A stretch of 64,000 bases of DNA from Methanomassiliicoccales archaeon (GCA_013415695.1 JAAEEP010000001.1:1-64000), one strand, 5' to 3'. Shown: positions 8,015 to 16,969, counted from the stretch's first letter. The notes: generated by a model from the sequence alone, not told the origin. Numbers and translations: made by a program.

Positions 8015-9463
8015 TCAATCGTAGATTTCGCGCTTGTCCACGATCAGCTGTGATTTGGGCACATACTCCTCGCTACCAGGCTCGATCATCTCCACCACAG
8101 GCGCTTCAAGGAGATCATTCTCCAATCCAGATTGGATCTCATCCAAGGCCAAGATGGCCTCCTCAATCGAACGCTTTCCTTCCTCTAGGTCACCCAAGAA
8201 CTCAATCCTGAATGTCAGCCTGTCTCGGAAATCGGCCTTCTCTATTATTGTCTGGTATCCCACCACACCAGAGACGCTGAGAATGGCCTCGTCGAAGAGC
8301 AGTGGATATACCTTCTCCCCGAATCCGATCTTGGTCTGCATGTCCCTCCTGCCCTGGACCTTTCCAATCTTGGCGATGGTCTCGAAACCGCACTCGCATG
8401 ATGGTGGAATGAAACAGGAGATGTCATAGGTCCTGTAGCGTATGAGGGGAGTGGCTTGAGCATTGAGGCTGGTGAAGAGCAGTTCGCCCTCCTCTCGAGG
8501 AGCACAATGATCTCCTGTTTCTGGATCCACAATCTCGAAGAGGAGATCGGCCTCGTTCACGTGAAGACCGTCTTGGACGACGCATTCAATTGCGTTCGCT
8601 AAACCCATCTCAGTCATTCCATACTGGCTCAGCGCCTTGCATCCCCAGGCATGTTCGATCTCCCGCCTCATGCCCTCGGGTAGAGGCTCTGCCGATAGTA
8701 TGATGGATTTGATACCCAGGGAACGAAGGTCATGATTATCCTTTGCTAGCATGGTAATTCTATAGATGAAGGAAGTAAGGCCGATCAGCATGGTCGTACC
8801 GTTCTCCCTCATCGTACTCATTTGCTCGTCGACATCGACCATGCTTGCTATTACTGATTTGAAGCCTGCGATCTTACATGCGGAGTCCAGCATGTATCCT
8901 GGATCCCATGATGCGATGGTCGGGAACATGATCTGGAGAGTATCCCTCTCGGTCATCCCGAAGGTCTTGAGAGCAGCAGAGATGGCATCTATTATCCTCA
9001 GCAGATCGTCCCTGGAGAAGAAAATTCTCTTCCTCTGGCCGGTGGTCCCTGTCGTTGTGAAAGGCCTGGCTACCTTCCCCTGGGGTATGCATAGAAAGTA
9101 AAATGGCTGTTCGGCAAGATCCTTGGGCTCCGTCATTGGTATCTTCTTCAGGTCCTCGAAGGTCCTGATCTCCTGGGGATCGATGGCGGCCTCCTTGAGC
9201 GTACGACCATAGTGAAGACTGTTCTCCCTCACATACTCCAATTGCTTTCTCAACCTGTAGAGCTGGTACTGCTCCAAATCATCCCGGGTAACTTTGTCCA
9301 GCTTCTTCTTGCCCAGAACATTGCGGAACTCAGAGGAGGAATTGAACTCCTTGATAACCTGCTGATGTATCCAGGCTTCAAGTGGGTTCTCTGATTCGCC
9401 GATCTTGCGGGAATCGAGTTTTCTCCTCGCTACCGCAATCTTGAGCTTCTTGATAGGTTGCAA
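8015..9463 (-). CDS. phenylacetate-CoA ligase-like adenylate-forming enzyme
   Basis: The 482-residue protein belongs to the PaaK branch of the ANL superfamily, which activates carboxylic acids as acyl-adenylates and then thioesters. Visible motifs are the phosphate loop TTGTTGQRKRIFFSRDD near residue 137, QYGMTEMG near residue 285 and the RYRTYDI hinge region. A CxC pair in PPSCECGFE is common in PaaK proteins. The first ~75 residues are a predicted helical extension absent from the shorter PaaK enzymes. The substrate cannot be read from the sequence; phenylacetate or another aryl acid is one possibility. Confidence 0.8.
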   Translation of the reverse strand: MQPIKKLKIAVARRKLDSRKIGESENPLEAWIHQQVIKEFNSSSEFRNVLGKKKLDKVTRDDLEQYQLYRLRKQLEYVRENSLHYGRTLKEAAIDPQEIRTFEDLKKIPMTEPKDLAEQPFYFLCIPQGKVARPFTTTGTTGQRKRIFFSRDDLLRIIDAISAALKTFGMTERDTLQIMFPTIASWDPGYMLDSACKIAGFKSVIASMVDVDEQMSTMRENGTTMLIGLTSFIYRITMLAKDNHDLRSLGIKSIILSAEPLPEGMRREIEHAWGCKALSQYGMTEMGLANAIECVVQDGLHVNEADLLFEIVDPETGDHCAPREEGELLFTSLNAQATPLIRYRTYDISCFIPPSCECGFETIAKIGKVQGRRDMQTKIGFGEKVYPLLFDEAILSVSGVVGYQTIIEKADFRDRLTFRIEFLGDLEEGKRSIEEAILALDEIQSGLENDLLEAPVVEMIEPGSEEYVPKSQLIVDKREIYD

Positions 9464-9637
9464 CTCTTTTCCGAACGCTAATCTGCCCTTTATGCTTTAT
9501 TGAGAATCGATTAAACTCGGAAGAATTCTAGGATTTAAGCACCTTACCCATTTAAACAGACTAGAGTTCAATATGCATCGCAAGAGGAAGGTTCCTATTG
9601 CGAAGATTATTTCCCACGGTTTCGAATTCGGAGGATC

Positions 9638-10408
9638 ATGGCAGAAACGGATTGGAAGGAGGTCTCCAACATGTTGAGGGACGCGGTGAGGATGGCAGCA
9701 TGGCCCGTTGGAATAAAGATGCTCCCCGATGCGAAATCCCTGCATGATTTTCCCAATATCAAACTGCTCCAAAAGACTGCCCCCTGCCAGATGGCAGCCA
9801 GAGCCAGATATTATAGGGAGGATGGCATAGTTGCCGCTTCATCCAGAGCTATAAAATGTGTCTGGGGAGGTGCCTGCCTTGCACTCATCGATACACCAGA
9901 AAGGCTGAAGGATGGCCTACTATACCTCCCTTATGCCGATACCATGCAGGCTGCTCAGGAGCTTCATCGATCCATAGGCATGATGGGCGATGAGGGCAAG
10001 AAATACGGAAGCATGCTCATGGCTCCATTGGATCTCATGCCAGTCGATCCTGATGCCATAGTGATGTATATCACACCGGCACAGGCACTTCGTTTCATTG
10101 TGGCCTATCTCTACGAGACCGGGAAGGCGATAGAGCAGAAGATTACTGGGCAGGTTTCACTTTGCACCTCCATTGCGAAGGTCCTCAATGGATCAGAATT
10201 CTGTGTTGATATCCCTTGCATAGGAGACAGAGCCTACGGCGTCCTGCAGGAACAGGAGCTCGTCTTGACCATCTCTCCTCAGATAGTAGATCAATTGAAG
10301 ATAGGCTTACTTGGCACCAAAATGTTAGGATCATATCCATTCAAGCCGTTTCTCAATTGGTCAGTAATACTGAGGCCAGATATGGAGACCATGGAGTTTG
10401 ATTTCTAG
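9638..10408 (+). CDS. DUF169 family protein
   Basis: The 256-residue protein looks like the DUF169 family: WPVGIKMLPDAKSL near the N-terminus, a conserved Cys region (KTAPCQMAARARYYREDG; KCVWGGACLAL), and a late GDRAYGVLQEQELVLTISP block. No catalytic mechanism is established for the family; many members occur in anaerobes near redox or methyl-transfer genes. The final 11 bases overlap an unused upstream extension of the next frame. Start chosen at the ATG after GGAGG at 9631-9635. Confidence 0.75.
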   Translation: MAETDWKEVSNMLRDAVRMAAWPVGIKMLPDAKSLHDFPNIKLLQKTAPCQMAARARYYREDGIVAASSRAIKCVWGGACLALIDTPERLKDGLLYLPYADTMQAAQELHRSIGMMGDEGKKYGSMLMAPLDLMPVDPDAIVMYITPAQALRFIVAYLYETGKAIEQKITGQVSLCTSIAKVLNGSEFCVDIPCIGDRAYGVLQEQELVLTISPQIVDQLKIGLLGTKMLGSYPFKPFLNWSVILRPDMETMEFDF

Positions 10409-10444
10409 CTCCTTTCGAGACGGAATGTGCGGTCTACGCAAGGA

Positions 10445-10452
10445 TATAAATA
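10445..10452 (+). promoter_or_regulatory. TATA box for the small zinc-ribbon gene
   Basis: TATAAATA at 10445-10452 is a strong archaeal TATA element. A transcript starting about 25 bases downstream would exclude the earlier in-frame starts at 10398 and 10425 and leave ATG 10491 with its GGAAGGTAGGG ribosome region. Confidence 0.55.
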
Positions 10453-10490
10453 GGTTGGTGCTTCTCAACGAATGGCAGGAAGGTAGGGCA

Positions 10491-10796
10491 ATGGTATTGA
10501 CACCCCACATGAAACAGGTTGGCGTTTCGAACAAACTCCTCAAGACGACAAAGAGGCTCGAGTGCCCCCGATGTGGAAGGGAATTTAGCCTTTTCCAGTC
10601 AAGAGCAATCGCCTGCAAGGGTTGTAAGTTTGCCACCACAAGCTGCAAGTTCGCCCGCTGCCCTCACTGCGATTACGAGTTCCCTCTGTCATCCTTATGG
10701 GTTGACTCCAAGGATAAGGAGAAGGTGCTCGCTAATTACATGAACACCGTCATCAAGAACTACCATGACAGCGTGGGGCAGAAGCCCTCACGATGA
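10491..10796 (+). CDS. small zinc-ribbon protein (101 aa)
   Basis: The product carries eight cysteines arranged as CPRCGREF, CKGCKF, CKFARCPHCDYEF over residues about 24-62, consistent with one or two zinc-ribbon or rubredoxin-like knuckles, followed by a helical tail. The start is set by the TATA box at 10445 and the ribosome site just before 10491. I do not recognise a named family. The gene converges on the Tes-like radical SAM gene with a nine-base overlap. Possible roles are nucleic-acid binding or metal handling; neither is shown. Confidence 0.65.
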   Translation: MVLTPHMKQVGVSNKLLKTTKRLECPRCGREFSLFQSRAIACKGCKFATTSCKFARCPHCDYEFPLSSLWVDSKDKEKVLANYMNTVIKNYHDSVGQKPSR

Positions 10797-12158
10797 TTTC
10801 TTAGCATATTTCTGAAATATCTCGTGGCGGTATAGGGTGTTCCCATTCCTAGAATTTATGTTGAACAAGCAGAATGGGATGAGCCTGCCATCAGGCGTCA
10901 CGGTGTGTATACAGCACCTCTGAAGCCTCTCCGTTTCCACGTTCCAGACATCCTGGAAATGCATCATTGAGATAGTGAGATAATGAGTCTTAGCCCTCTT
11001 CAGGAAGCTCCCCCAGGAGTCGGGACCACCCTCGTCTCCCCCGCCGATTACCTCGTCCACGAACCTCCAGAGATCGGACATCTCCTCCCTTGTCTTTCGG
11101 GCGATCTTGTCAGTTGATGTTGGCGGGCCTAGAGCTTTACTTGTCATCGGGAATAGGGATCCGTCTTCCATCTGGAATGAGAGAGACTTTGAGTCACAGT
11201 GAACGTTGGCACATGAAGTTGGGATGAAGTTCTCTTTCCTGATCTCCCCTCCAGTCTGCTTCTCGATTTCCTCTACCAACTCGGGTATCAGGACATAGTC
11301 CTCGTCCCTTGGTGGGTGGGGATAACGCCCAAAGTAGCTGATGGGTTGGAAATGCACTCCCTTAATGGTTGGTATCCTTCCTTTTGCGAATTCGATGACT
11401 TCTCCAACCTTGTCGAGATTGAATTCGGGTGAGACCACTGTCACCAGGGTCACTCCCATATCCACCTTAGCGCAGTTGTCGAGGGCTTTTATCTTGATGT
11501 CCAGAAGGTCTTCGCCGCAAGTCTTCTGGTAAATCTCGGGGTCTAATCCATCGAACGAAAAGTAAAGGGCGTCTACTCCCGCGTCCTTTATCTCTTTCAG
11601 GAAATCGATATCATTTCCAATCCTCACCCCGTTGGTGTTGACCTCGATGTGATCGATCCCCATGTCCTTTGCCATTCGGACAATCTCAGGCAAATCATTC
11701 CTAATGGTAGGCTCTCCTCCACTTATCTGGATGCATATGGGATGATTCACTCGGTCAACGATTGTCTGACACATGCCCCTTATCTCATCCAAGGTTGGAT
11801 GATAACGGTATCCCTCATTGGAGCGGGCGAAGCAGATCGGGCAGTTGAGGTTACAAGTGTTTGTAACCTCCAGAACAACCAAGCAGGTGTGCTGTTTGTG
11901 CATTCGACAGAGACCACATATCTGGGGACAATCGCCCTCTGCATCCACCGATATGCTCATTGGCTTCGAGGGGGTTCCCTCATATCGATAAAGATCCTTG
12001 TACTCCTCTACCCCTCTCCAGATAATGATCTTGAAGGTTCCGTGGTCTGGACATGTCTTGACCAGATACACCTTATCATCTTCCGCTATCTTCTCCGCCG
12101 GAATCGTTCTCAGGCACTCTGGACAGAGGCTCTTAGTCTCTCCGATGATCTCACTCAT
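10788..12158 (-). CDS. COG1964-type radical SAM protein, tetraether-lipid-synthase-like
   Basis: The 456-residue enzyme has the radical SAM triad Cys102, Cys106 and Cys109 (CNLNCPIC) followed by QISGGEPT. An N-terminal CPEC motif (Cys12, Cys15), Cys77/81/84/92 and a C-terminal RCCIHTVTPDGRLIPFC segment suggest additional Fe-S clusters. This layout matches the family containing MJ0619 and the tetraether synthase Tes, which joins two diethers tail to tail. It is somewhat shorter than characterised Tes proteins, so a paralogue acting on a pterin or other substrate is an alternative. ATG 12158 is preferred over 12185 because GGGTGGG precedes it. Confidence 0.72.
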   Translation of the reverse strand: MSEIIGETKSLCPECLRTIPAEKIAEDDKVYLVKTCPDHGTFKIIIWRGVEEYKDLYRYEGTPSKPMSISVDAEGDCPQICGLCRMHKQHTCLVVLEVTNTCNLNCPICFARSNEGYRYHPTLDEIRGMCQTIVDRVNHPICIQISGGEPTIRNDLPEIVRMAKDMGIDHIEVNTNGVRIGNDIDFLKEIKDAGVDALYFSFDGLDPEIYQKTCGEDLLDIKIKALDNCAKVDMGVTLVTVVSPEFNLDKVGEVIEFAKGRIPTIKGVHFQPISYFGRYPHPPRDEDYVLIPELVEEIEKQTGGEIRKENFIPTSCANVHCDSKSLSFQMEDGSLFPMTSKALGPPTSTDKIARKTREEMSDLWRFVDEVIGGGDEGGPDSWGSFLKRAKTHYLTISMMHFQDVWNVETERLQRCCIHTVTPDGRLIPFCLFNINSRNGNTLYRHEIFQKYAKKSS

Positions 12159-12289
12159 TGAACCCACCCGGATTTTCCCAAACAATCGTGTAGATGTAAT
12201 TCAATGTTTCGCATGAACCATAGTTAGTAACGATGTATGATGACGCAATGAAAAAATTGGAGAAATGGCCGCTGAGCGGCCAAGTGTGT

Positions 12290-12739
12290 TTACGCCCTCT
12301 TCTTCTCGAATAGAGCCTCGACAACCGCCAAGGTGTTGGTGGCAAGGTACTCTTCAATAAAGACATCCTTACATTCTTTGCATATCAGCGCTGGTCCAAC
12401 CCTACGAACGCCCATGTAGAACATCTCACAGTGCCCGTTCCAAGCAGTCTCTTTGCACTTGGCGCACTTGAATTCAGATTCATCCATGGTGTTGACGATT
12501 TTACCCATGTCCAATCGGGTACCATAGGCAGCCTGAAGAGCAGCGGCCCCATTGGAGACGGTGTAGACGGCGTAGATCGTAGACTCCCCGATCTTCTTTC
12601 TGGCCACGTTAATGCCAGCGCTGTTGACGAGCTTGTCATTGGAAGCCTCTGCCGAGGTGATTACCTCTGCTATTTCAGCCTCCTTGATGCCCCTTTGACC
12701 GAGGACTTCCTTCACTTCAGGAGATATTGCTACGTCCAT
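12290..12739 (-). CDS. 149-aa zinc-knuckle protein paired with methyltransferase
   Basis: ATG 12739 follows a clear GAGGTGA ribosome site and begins 11 bases after the upstream methyltransferase stop. The N-terminal ~80 residues look like an alpha/beta sensor-type fold (KIGESTIYAVYTVSNGA). Residues about 91-123 carry two CxxC pairs (CAKCKE and CKECKD) plus another Cys in the loop, consistent with one zinc site. The family is unknown to me. Tight linkage suggests it works with the URO-D-type methyltransferase, perhaps as a subunit. Confidence 0.7.
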   Translation of the reverse strand: MDVAISPEVKEVLGQRGIKEAEIAEVITSAEASNDKLVNSAGINVARKKIGESTIYAVYTVSNGAAALQAAYGTRLDMGKIVNTMDESEFKCAKCKETAWNGHCEMFYMGVRRVGPALICKECKDVFIEEYLATNTLAVVEALFEKKRA

Positions 12740-12749
12740 CTTTTTCACC

Positions 12750-13868
12750 TCACCAGGTCCCGTAGGTTCCGTGGTCCCTCGCCGCCTGAACCATCGCATG
12801 CATGCACCCCGGTATTGTATATGGCGGACACTCGCAAGAATTGCCGAGTATGTATCCATTCGGGCTGTCACGCCCCTTTAGCAGTTGTGCCACTGATTGA
12901 TCGTATACCGCCCTTGGGTTCGGGTTGATCATCAATTTGGTGTCAACCGACCCCATGACCGTCGCCCTTGTCCCGAATGTGTCCATCAGCAGGTCGGATG
13001 GGAAAACATCCTTACCCTTGTAGCCGATATGAACCACGGTAAAGGGAGACCAGACCAGCTCATCAGGGAAGACCTTGTAATCGGTCTCGTGGTTACCGCA
13101 GAAGTGATAGAACAACTGCGGACCCGCGCCTCCCCTGAACGACTTGTCCACGTAGTACCTCATTGTCTTAGCGGAGTACTTCCTCACGGACTCATCATCA
13201 AAGATGTCGTTGTTTGCTAGCACCGATCCTACGGTCAACATGGCAAACCCATACCTCTCGGCCATGGCTATTGCGCCATTCACCGACGTGTCGGCATAGA
13301 TCTTGACCAGTTTCTCGGCCGCTTCGGGCTCGGTGAAGGTCCACATGATAAAGTTCTCCACACCACACAGTTCGCCAGGCGCTCCCACCATGTCGAACCC
13401 ATATGAGATTGGGACAAGGGTTAACGGCAAGTTCTTCTGAACATAATCGTATATCTCGAAGAACATCGGAAGGGTCCATCCGTTCTTCAGATCATTTATG
13501 TCAGGAACCTCGAGCTTGTCAATCTCGGAAGGGTCTTTGATGATGGGTCCTGTCGAAATGGGCGGCAGAGTGTCCTTGTACTCAAGAGTAAGACCTAGCT
13601 CGGTAACCCACGGTAATGAGAAGAACCAGTGAGTAACGGGGAGTAGGTCGTACATCTGCGAGGCATACTGGACACAGTGGATTCCTAGCGTTGGCTTTTC
13701 GTAGAAGTCCCTTATCGTGTATCCCATTGACACGGCAGCGTGCGCAAGGATGATCGAGTCGACCGATATCCTATCGTAAGGACTGTCGACAAAGGGACTT
13801 GCGAATTGCTTGTTGGCCTTGGCGTGCCAGGCCATATCCATTCCTGGAAACAAGTCCGGATAGCCCAT
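12750..13868 (-). CDS. URO-D superfamily methyltransferase (MtaA/MtbA-like)
   Basis: The 372-residue protein has the uroporphyrinogen-decarboxylase TIM-barrel fold used by zinc-dependent methylcobamide:thiol methyltransferases. Candidate zinc ligands are His255 and Cys257 (YHFCGNH) and Cys345 or Cys347 (NSCECPP), the His-x-Cys...Cys pattern of MtaA/MtbA. A true decarboxylase is unlikely because no haem genes are nearby and the zinc ligands are present. No corrinoid protein or substrate-specific methyltransferase lies next to it, so its methyl donor and acceptor remain open. It is first in a two-gene operon behind an A+T-rich leader. Confidence 0.78.
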   Translation of the reverse strand: MGYPDLFPGMDMAWHAKANKQFASPFVDSPYDRISVDSIILAHAAVSMGYTIRDFYEKPTLGIHCVQYASQMYDLLPVTHWFFSLPWVTELGLTLEYKDTLPPISTGPIIKDPSEIDKLEVPDINDLKNGWTLPMFFEIYDYVQKNLPLTLVPISYGFDMVGAPGELCGVENFIMWTFTEPEAAEKLVKIYADTSVNGAIAMAERYGFAMLTVGSVLANNDIFDDESVRKYSAKTMRYYVDKSFRGGAGPQLFYHFCGNHETDYKVFPDELVWSPFTVVHIGYKGKDVFPSDLLMDTFGTRATVMGSVDTKLMINPNPRAVYDQSVAQLLKGRDSPNGYILGNSCECPPYTIPGCMHAMVQAARDHGTYGTW

Positions 13869-14163
13869 TATTTATCCCCATGCCTTACTGTCGTTAAATG
13901 TATATTAATTTTATTATTAGCAATTCGCAACATTGTTTCATATTGTAACAATAATTAACTTTATAATGAAAAATAATTGCATATATTTTTAATTCATTGA
14001 ACAAAATAACTAAAAAATGTCAATTATAAATGTATAGCATATCCCTGTTAACTATAGTAAATATGGGTTATTTTCAGTAGTGTTAACATATGTTTAACAT
14101 CCTTAACATTAACAAATGTTAGATGAGTATGAAAAAAAGTGAAAATGAGTTTTGAATAAGTGG
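13869..14163. promoter_or_regulatory. A+T-rich intergenic region
   Basis: About 295 bases of strikingly A+T-rich DNA separate the URO-D operon from the MBL-rhodanese gene, which is transcribed toward it. Several TATA-like runs (TTTATAATG, ATATATTTTTAATTC) could serve the URO-D promoter on the minus strand. AACA/TGTT words recur at 14085-14120 (TTAACATATGTTTAACATCCTTAACATTAACAAATGTTAG). I see no open frame or RNA gene. Confidence 0.4.
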
Positions 14164-15534
14164 TCAATCCTCTGATATGGGGTAACCGGCAGCCTCCCAG
14201 GCCTTTGTTCCTCCAAGGACTACATAGACGTCGACGCAGCCACTCATCTTCAGAATACTGGCAGCGAGAGTGCTCCTATATCCTACACTGCAGATGATTG
14301 CTATTGGATGATCCAAAGGTAGCTCATCAGATCTATCATTCAAATGTCCACAGTACAGATTGATGGCGCCTGGCACATGGCCCCCGGTGAAATCCTCTTC
14401 CGATCGCACATCGAGGACCTTGATATCTTCCTCTCTTTCGAGTTTAAATTTCAACTCACTGACGGTCAGCAGTCCGAGATGCTCCGTGGGGAAAGCACCT
14501 TCTACCCAGTTCTCGATTCCTTCTCTTAGGTATCCCTCGATATTGTCGAACCCCATCCTTCTAAAATAATCGATCACTCTTTCCAGATCGGTCCTTTCTT
14601 CAAGCACGAGTAGCAATTTTCGATCATAGGGGAGTATACATCCAGCGAATGAGGGAATACCTTCCCTCCACATACTATAAGATCCTTTGATATAGACACC
14701 TGAGAAGCTGGGCGGGGACCTGGTGTCTATGACAATCGCACCTTTGTTCATCTGTTCAAGGAACTCGACAGGGGAGAGTGGAACTAGATCAGGGAGAACG
14801 CTTACCAGTGAAGGGCCCTCGATGTTCATCTTCTCCATCATTCTGAAGTATTTGGGGTATTCGTGCCTCTCGTTCATCTTCATTTCAACGAAGGATCTGC
14901 GGTCCATCTGTAGAATGGGGTTTGTAGCTTTCTCAATACCCAGTGTGCTTATCTCCCTGGCACTGATGTTGCCACCACAGACTGAACCTGCTCCATGGGC
15001 GGGCGCCAGTATCACCCCATCCCCCAGAGGCAGCAGGCGGTCAAATACTGATTCATATAGAAGTGAGGCCATCTTCTCATCGTTTTCCTTTCCGTAGAAG
15101 TCTGTCCTCCCAGTATCACCAACGAATAATGCATCCCCCGAGAATAGAATCAAGGATTGGTCATTAATCCGGGGGTCCTTCACAAGATAAGACATGTGTT
15201 CAAGCGTGTGGCCGGGAGTATGGATGGCTTCCATTCTCAATGCCCCTAGTTTGAATTCCTGACCATCGGAGATTGGTTCACCAAATTTGAAATTGAGTTT
15301 GTCTCCGTGCAGTATCCGGGCACCACACTTGCTCGCCAGTTCTAACGATCCAGATACATAATCCTCGTTCCTATGGGTCTCGAAGATATACCTAATTCTC
15401 ATCTCTTCCTTCTCGGAGATCTTGAGGTATGCATCGCAATCCCTTCTTGGATCAATGACCGCTGCTTCTCCTTTTGAGCCGATGAAATATGATAAGTGCG
15501 CTAATCCGTTGGATTTTATCTTTTCGAATATCAA
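14164..15534 (-). CDS. MBL-fold protein with two rhodanese domains, altered metal motif
   Basis: The 456-residue protein joins a metallo-beta-lactamase-fold domain (residues 1-~240) of the persulfide-dioxygenase group to two rhodanese-like domains. The usual HxHxDH metal motif reads H54-R-N-E-D58-Y, so two histidine ligands are replaced, while HTPGHTLEHMSY, the Asp in FSGDALFVGDTGR and PAHGAG are kept. The first rhodanese domain lacks a cysteine at the loop; the second has IICSVGYRS with a candidate active Cys. A role in sulfane-sulfur or persulfide transfer is likely. The start is TTG, preceded by GAGGG. Confidence 0.8.
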   Translation of the reverse strand: MIFEKIKSNGLAHLSYFIGSKGEAAVIDPRRDCDAYLKISEKEEMRIRYIFETHRNEDYVSGSLELASKCGARILHGDKLNFKFGEPISDGQEFKLGALRMEAIHTPGHTLEHMSYLVKDPRINDQSLILFSGDALFVGDTGRTDFYGKENDEKMASLLYESVFDRLLPLGDGVILAPAHGAGSVCGGNISAREISTLGIEKATNPILQMDRRSFVEMKMNERHEYPKYFRMMEKMNIEGPSLVSVLPDLVPLSPVEFLEQMNKGAIVIDTRSPPSFSGVYIKGSYSMWREGIPSFAGCILPYDRKLLLVLEERTDLERVIDYFRRMGFDNIEGYLREGIENWVEGAFPTEHLGLLTVSELKFKLEREEDIKVLDVRSEEDFTGGHVPGAINLYCGHLNDRSDELPLDHPIAIICSVGYRSTLAASILKMSGCVDVYVVLGGTKAWEAAGYPISED

Positions 15535-15608
15535 GGGTAACCCTCAGCTGATAAAAAATGTGAGAAAAATGAATAATAAGTTTTCGCGTATCTCAAGACT
15601 CCCTGGGG

Positions 15609-16379
15609 TCAAGAACCCTGGAGCGTCCCTCCCCAGATTATCCATGCTAATGCTGATTTTGAGACCAGGCTGAGTATGATGTACCCTCGTTCACCGTATA
15701 GATAGTCTTTCCACTTTCCGACCTTCTTGTATTGGAGTATCATATTGAGAGGGAAAGTGCACCAGAAGATGAGCAGGACGATGATAAGGACATAAACGAA
15801 GGTGGGTATAGTGTCCAGGTTGACTGATATCGCTCCGATGAAATACATGATCACAATGATCCAGGGAATTGCTCCTGCAAAAGTTCCAAAGTAGAACGAT
15901 GTCCAATCCGTCTTCTCTGTGGTCTGATTATGGAGTTCCATCAGTAGACCAAAGAGGTTCATGCTGGCATTAGCTGCTGCAATGGCAAGAAGGGCGGCAA
16001 TATCGAATATCCCAGTTAACATGGCCAGTATCACTATCATCAGAGATGAAGTGAAAGCATACTCGTACCATCTTGCTGGGTTGATCCCACTGCTGACCTT
16101 GCGAACGTACCACTTGTATCCATAGGTCGCCACGGACAGGTGAGCGAAAGCAGTGATGAACAGAAACAACGCTATGGCCGGCCCAACTGGAATATTGACG
16201 ATTGTCTCAGTTACCGGGGTTGCCCCCGTGAGTTCGTCAAATTTGAGAAAATTCGTCTGGATGGGCAAGGAGAAATCGTTGCTCAGAGCGAGCATCAACA
16301 CTCCTTGTATCGCATGGATCACTCCCATAACGCCGTTGAAGTTCCTCAACTTCTTGTATTTGCGATCTTCATAATCCAA
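15609..16379 (-). CDS. heliorhodopsin
   Basis: The 256-residue, seven-helix protein matches the heliorhodopsin family. The retinal lysine is Lys241 in LSLVSKSALAWIIWGGTL. The counter-ion glutamate is Glu106 in RWYEYAFTSSLMIV, and His23 and His80 are at the positions known from heliorhodopsin 48C12. The long extracellular loop after helix 1 (residues 35-62) and the cytosolic N-terminus fit the inverted heliorhodopsin topology. Family members bind all-trans retinal and are photosensory or regulatory rather than strong ion pumps. It starts with TTG behind AAGGTGAT. No retinal-producing dioxygenase is seen nearby. Confidence 0.9.
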   Translation of the reverse strand: MDYEDRKYKKLRNFNGVMGVIHAIQGVLMLALSNDFSLPIQTNFLKFDELTGATPVTETIVNIPVGPAIALFLFITAFAHLSVATYGYKWYVRKVSSGINPARWYEYAFTSSLMIVILAMLTGIFDIAALLAIAAANASMNLFGLLMELHNQTTEKTDWTSFYFGTFAGAIPWIIVIMYFIGAISVNLDTIPTFVYVLIIVLLIFWCTFPLNMILQYKKVGKWKDYLYGERGYIILSLVSKSALAWIIWGGTLQGS

Positions 16380-16642
16380 TTCCGTTCTATCACCTTGTAT
16401 TACTATATGGACCTTATTTGAGAGCTAATGGGACAAATATTTAACGCCCGGATTTTCTCAGTAATCATAGTAACATTTCTAAGAAAATATCTATTCTGGA
16501 TGACCGAAAGCTCTGAAGAAAAAGACGATTCTTGACATTTTCCTATTCAAAGAATATTATCTAGGCTGAAATTATTCTTCATTGACCCTCCAATACGGGT
16601 TTTAGAAGGGTTTATTTTCGTTAGGATCCATATTGGGATATC

Positions 16643-16969
16643 ATGTTCTTCTGGTACAAGGAAGCTGAAGAGGCAGAACCTGTGGCCGGGGTGAAAAGAA
16701 AGATGCTCTCATGTGGGGAGCGCGTCCAGATCATCGAATTCTTTCTCCCCAAAGGAGCGGCATTCCCCTTGCACACTCACCCTCATGAACAGACGGGATA
16801 CATAGCTAGCGGAAAGCTCCATGTGAGGATAGGAAATGAGGAGGCTGACTTGGGTCCTGGAGACGGGTACTTCGTACCTTCCAATATGGAACACGGCACC
16901 ATGGCAATAGAGAACTGCGTGAATATCGATGTGTTCTCTCCACCGCGTGATGAATATAGGGACAGGTAG
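16643..16969 (+). CDS. cupin-domain protein (108 aa)
   Basis: A single conserved beta-barrel cupin is visible. Metal-binding motif 1 reads GAAFPLHTHPHEQTGYIASG with His and Glu ligands, and motif 2 reads PGDGYFVPSNMEHGTMA with the final His. Such one-domain cupins bind a divalent metal and act as small isomerases, dioxygenases or sensors. No substrate can be assigned. It stands alone with about 260 bases of A+T-rich DNA upstream. Confidence 0.82.
   Translation: MFFWYKEAEEAEPVAGVKRKMLSCGERVQIIEFFLPKGAAFPLHTHPHEQTGYIASGKLHVRIGNEEADLGPGDGYFVPSNMEHGTMAIENCVNIDVFSPPRDEYRDR

Noticed and set aside
12401-12900. Possible frameshifted fusion between the 149-aa protein and the methyltransferase
   Set aside because: Both have complete ends, separate ribosome sites and an 11-base gap, so they are two genes. 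The longer open frame to 12871 is an upstream extension only.
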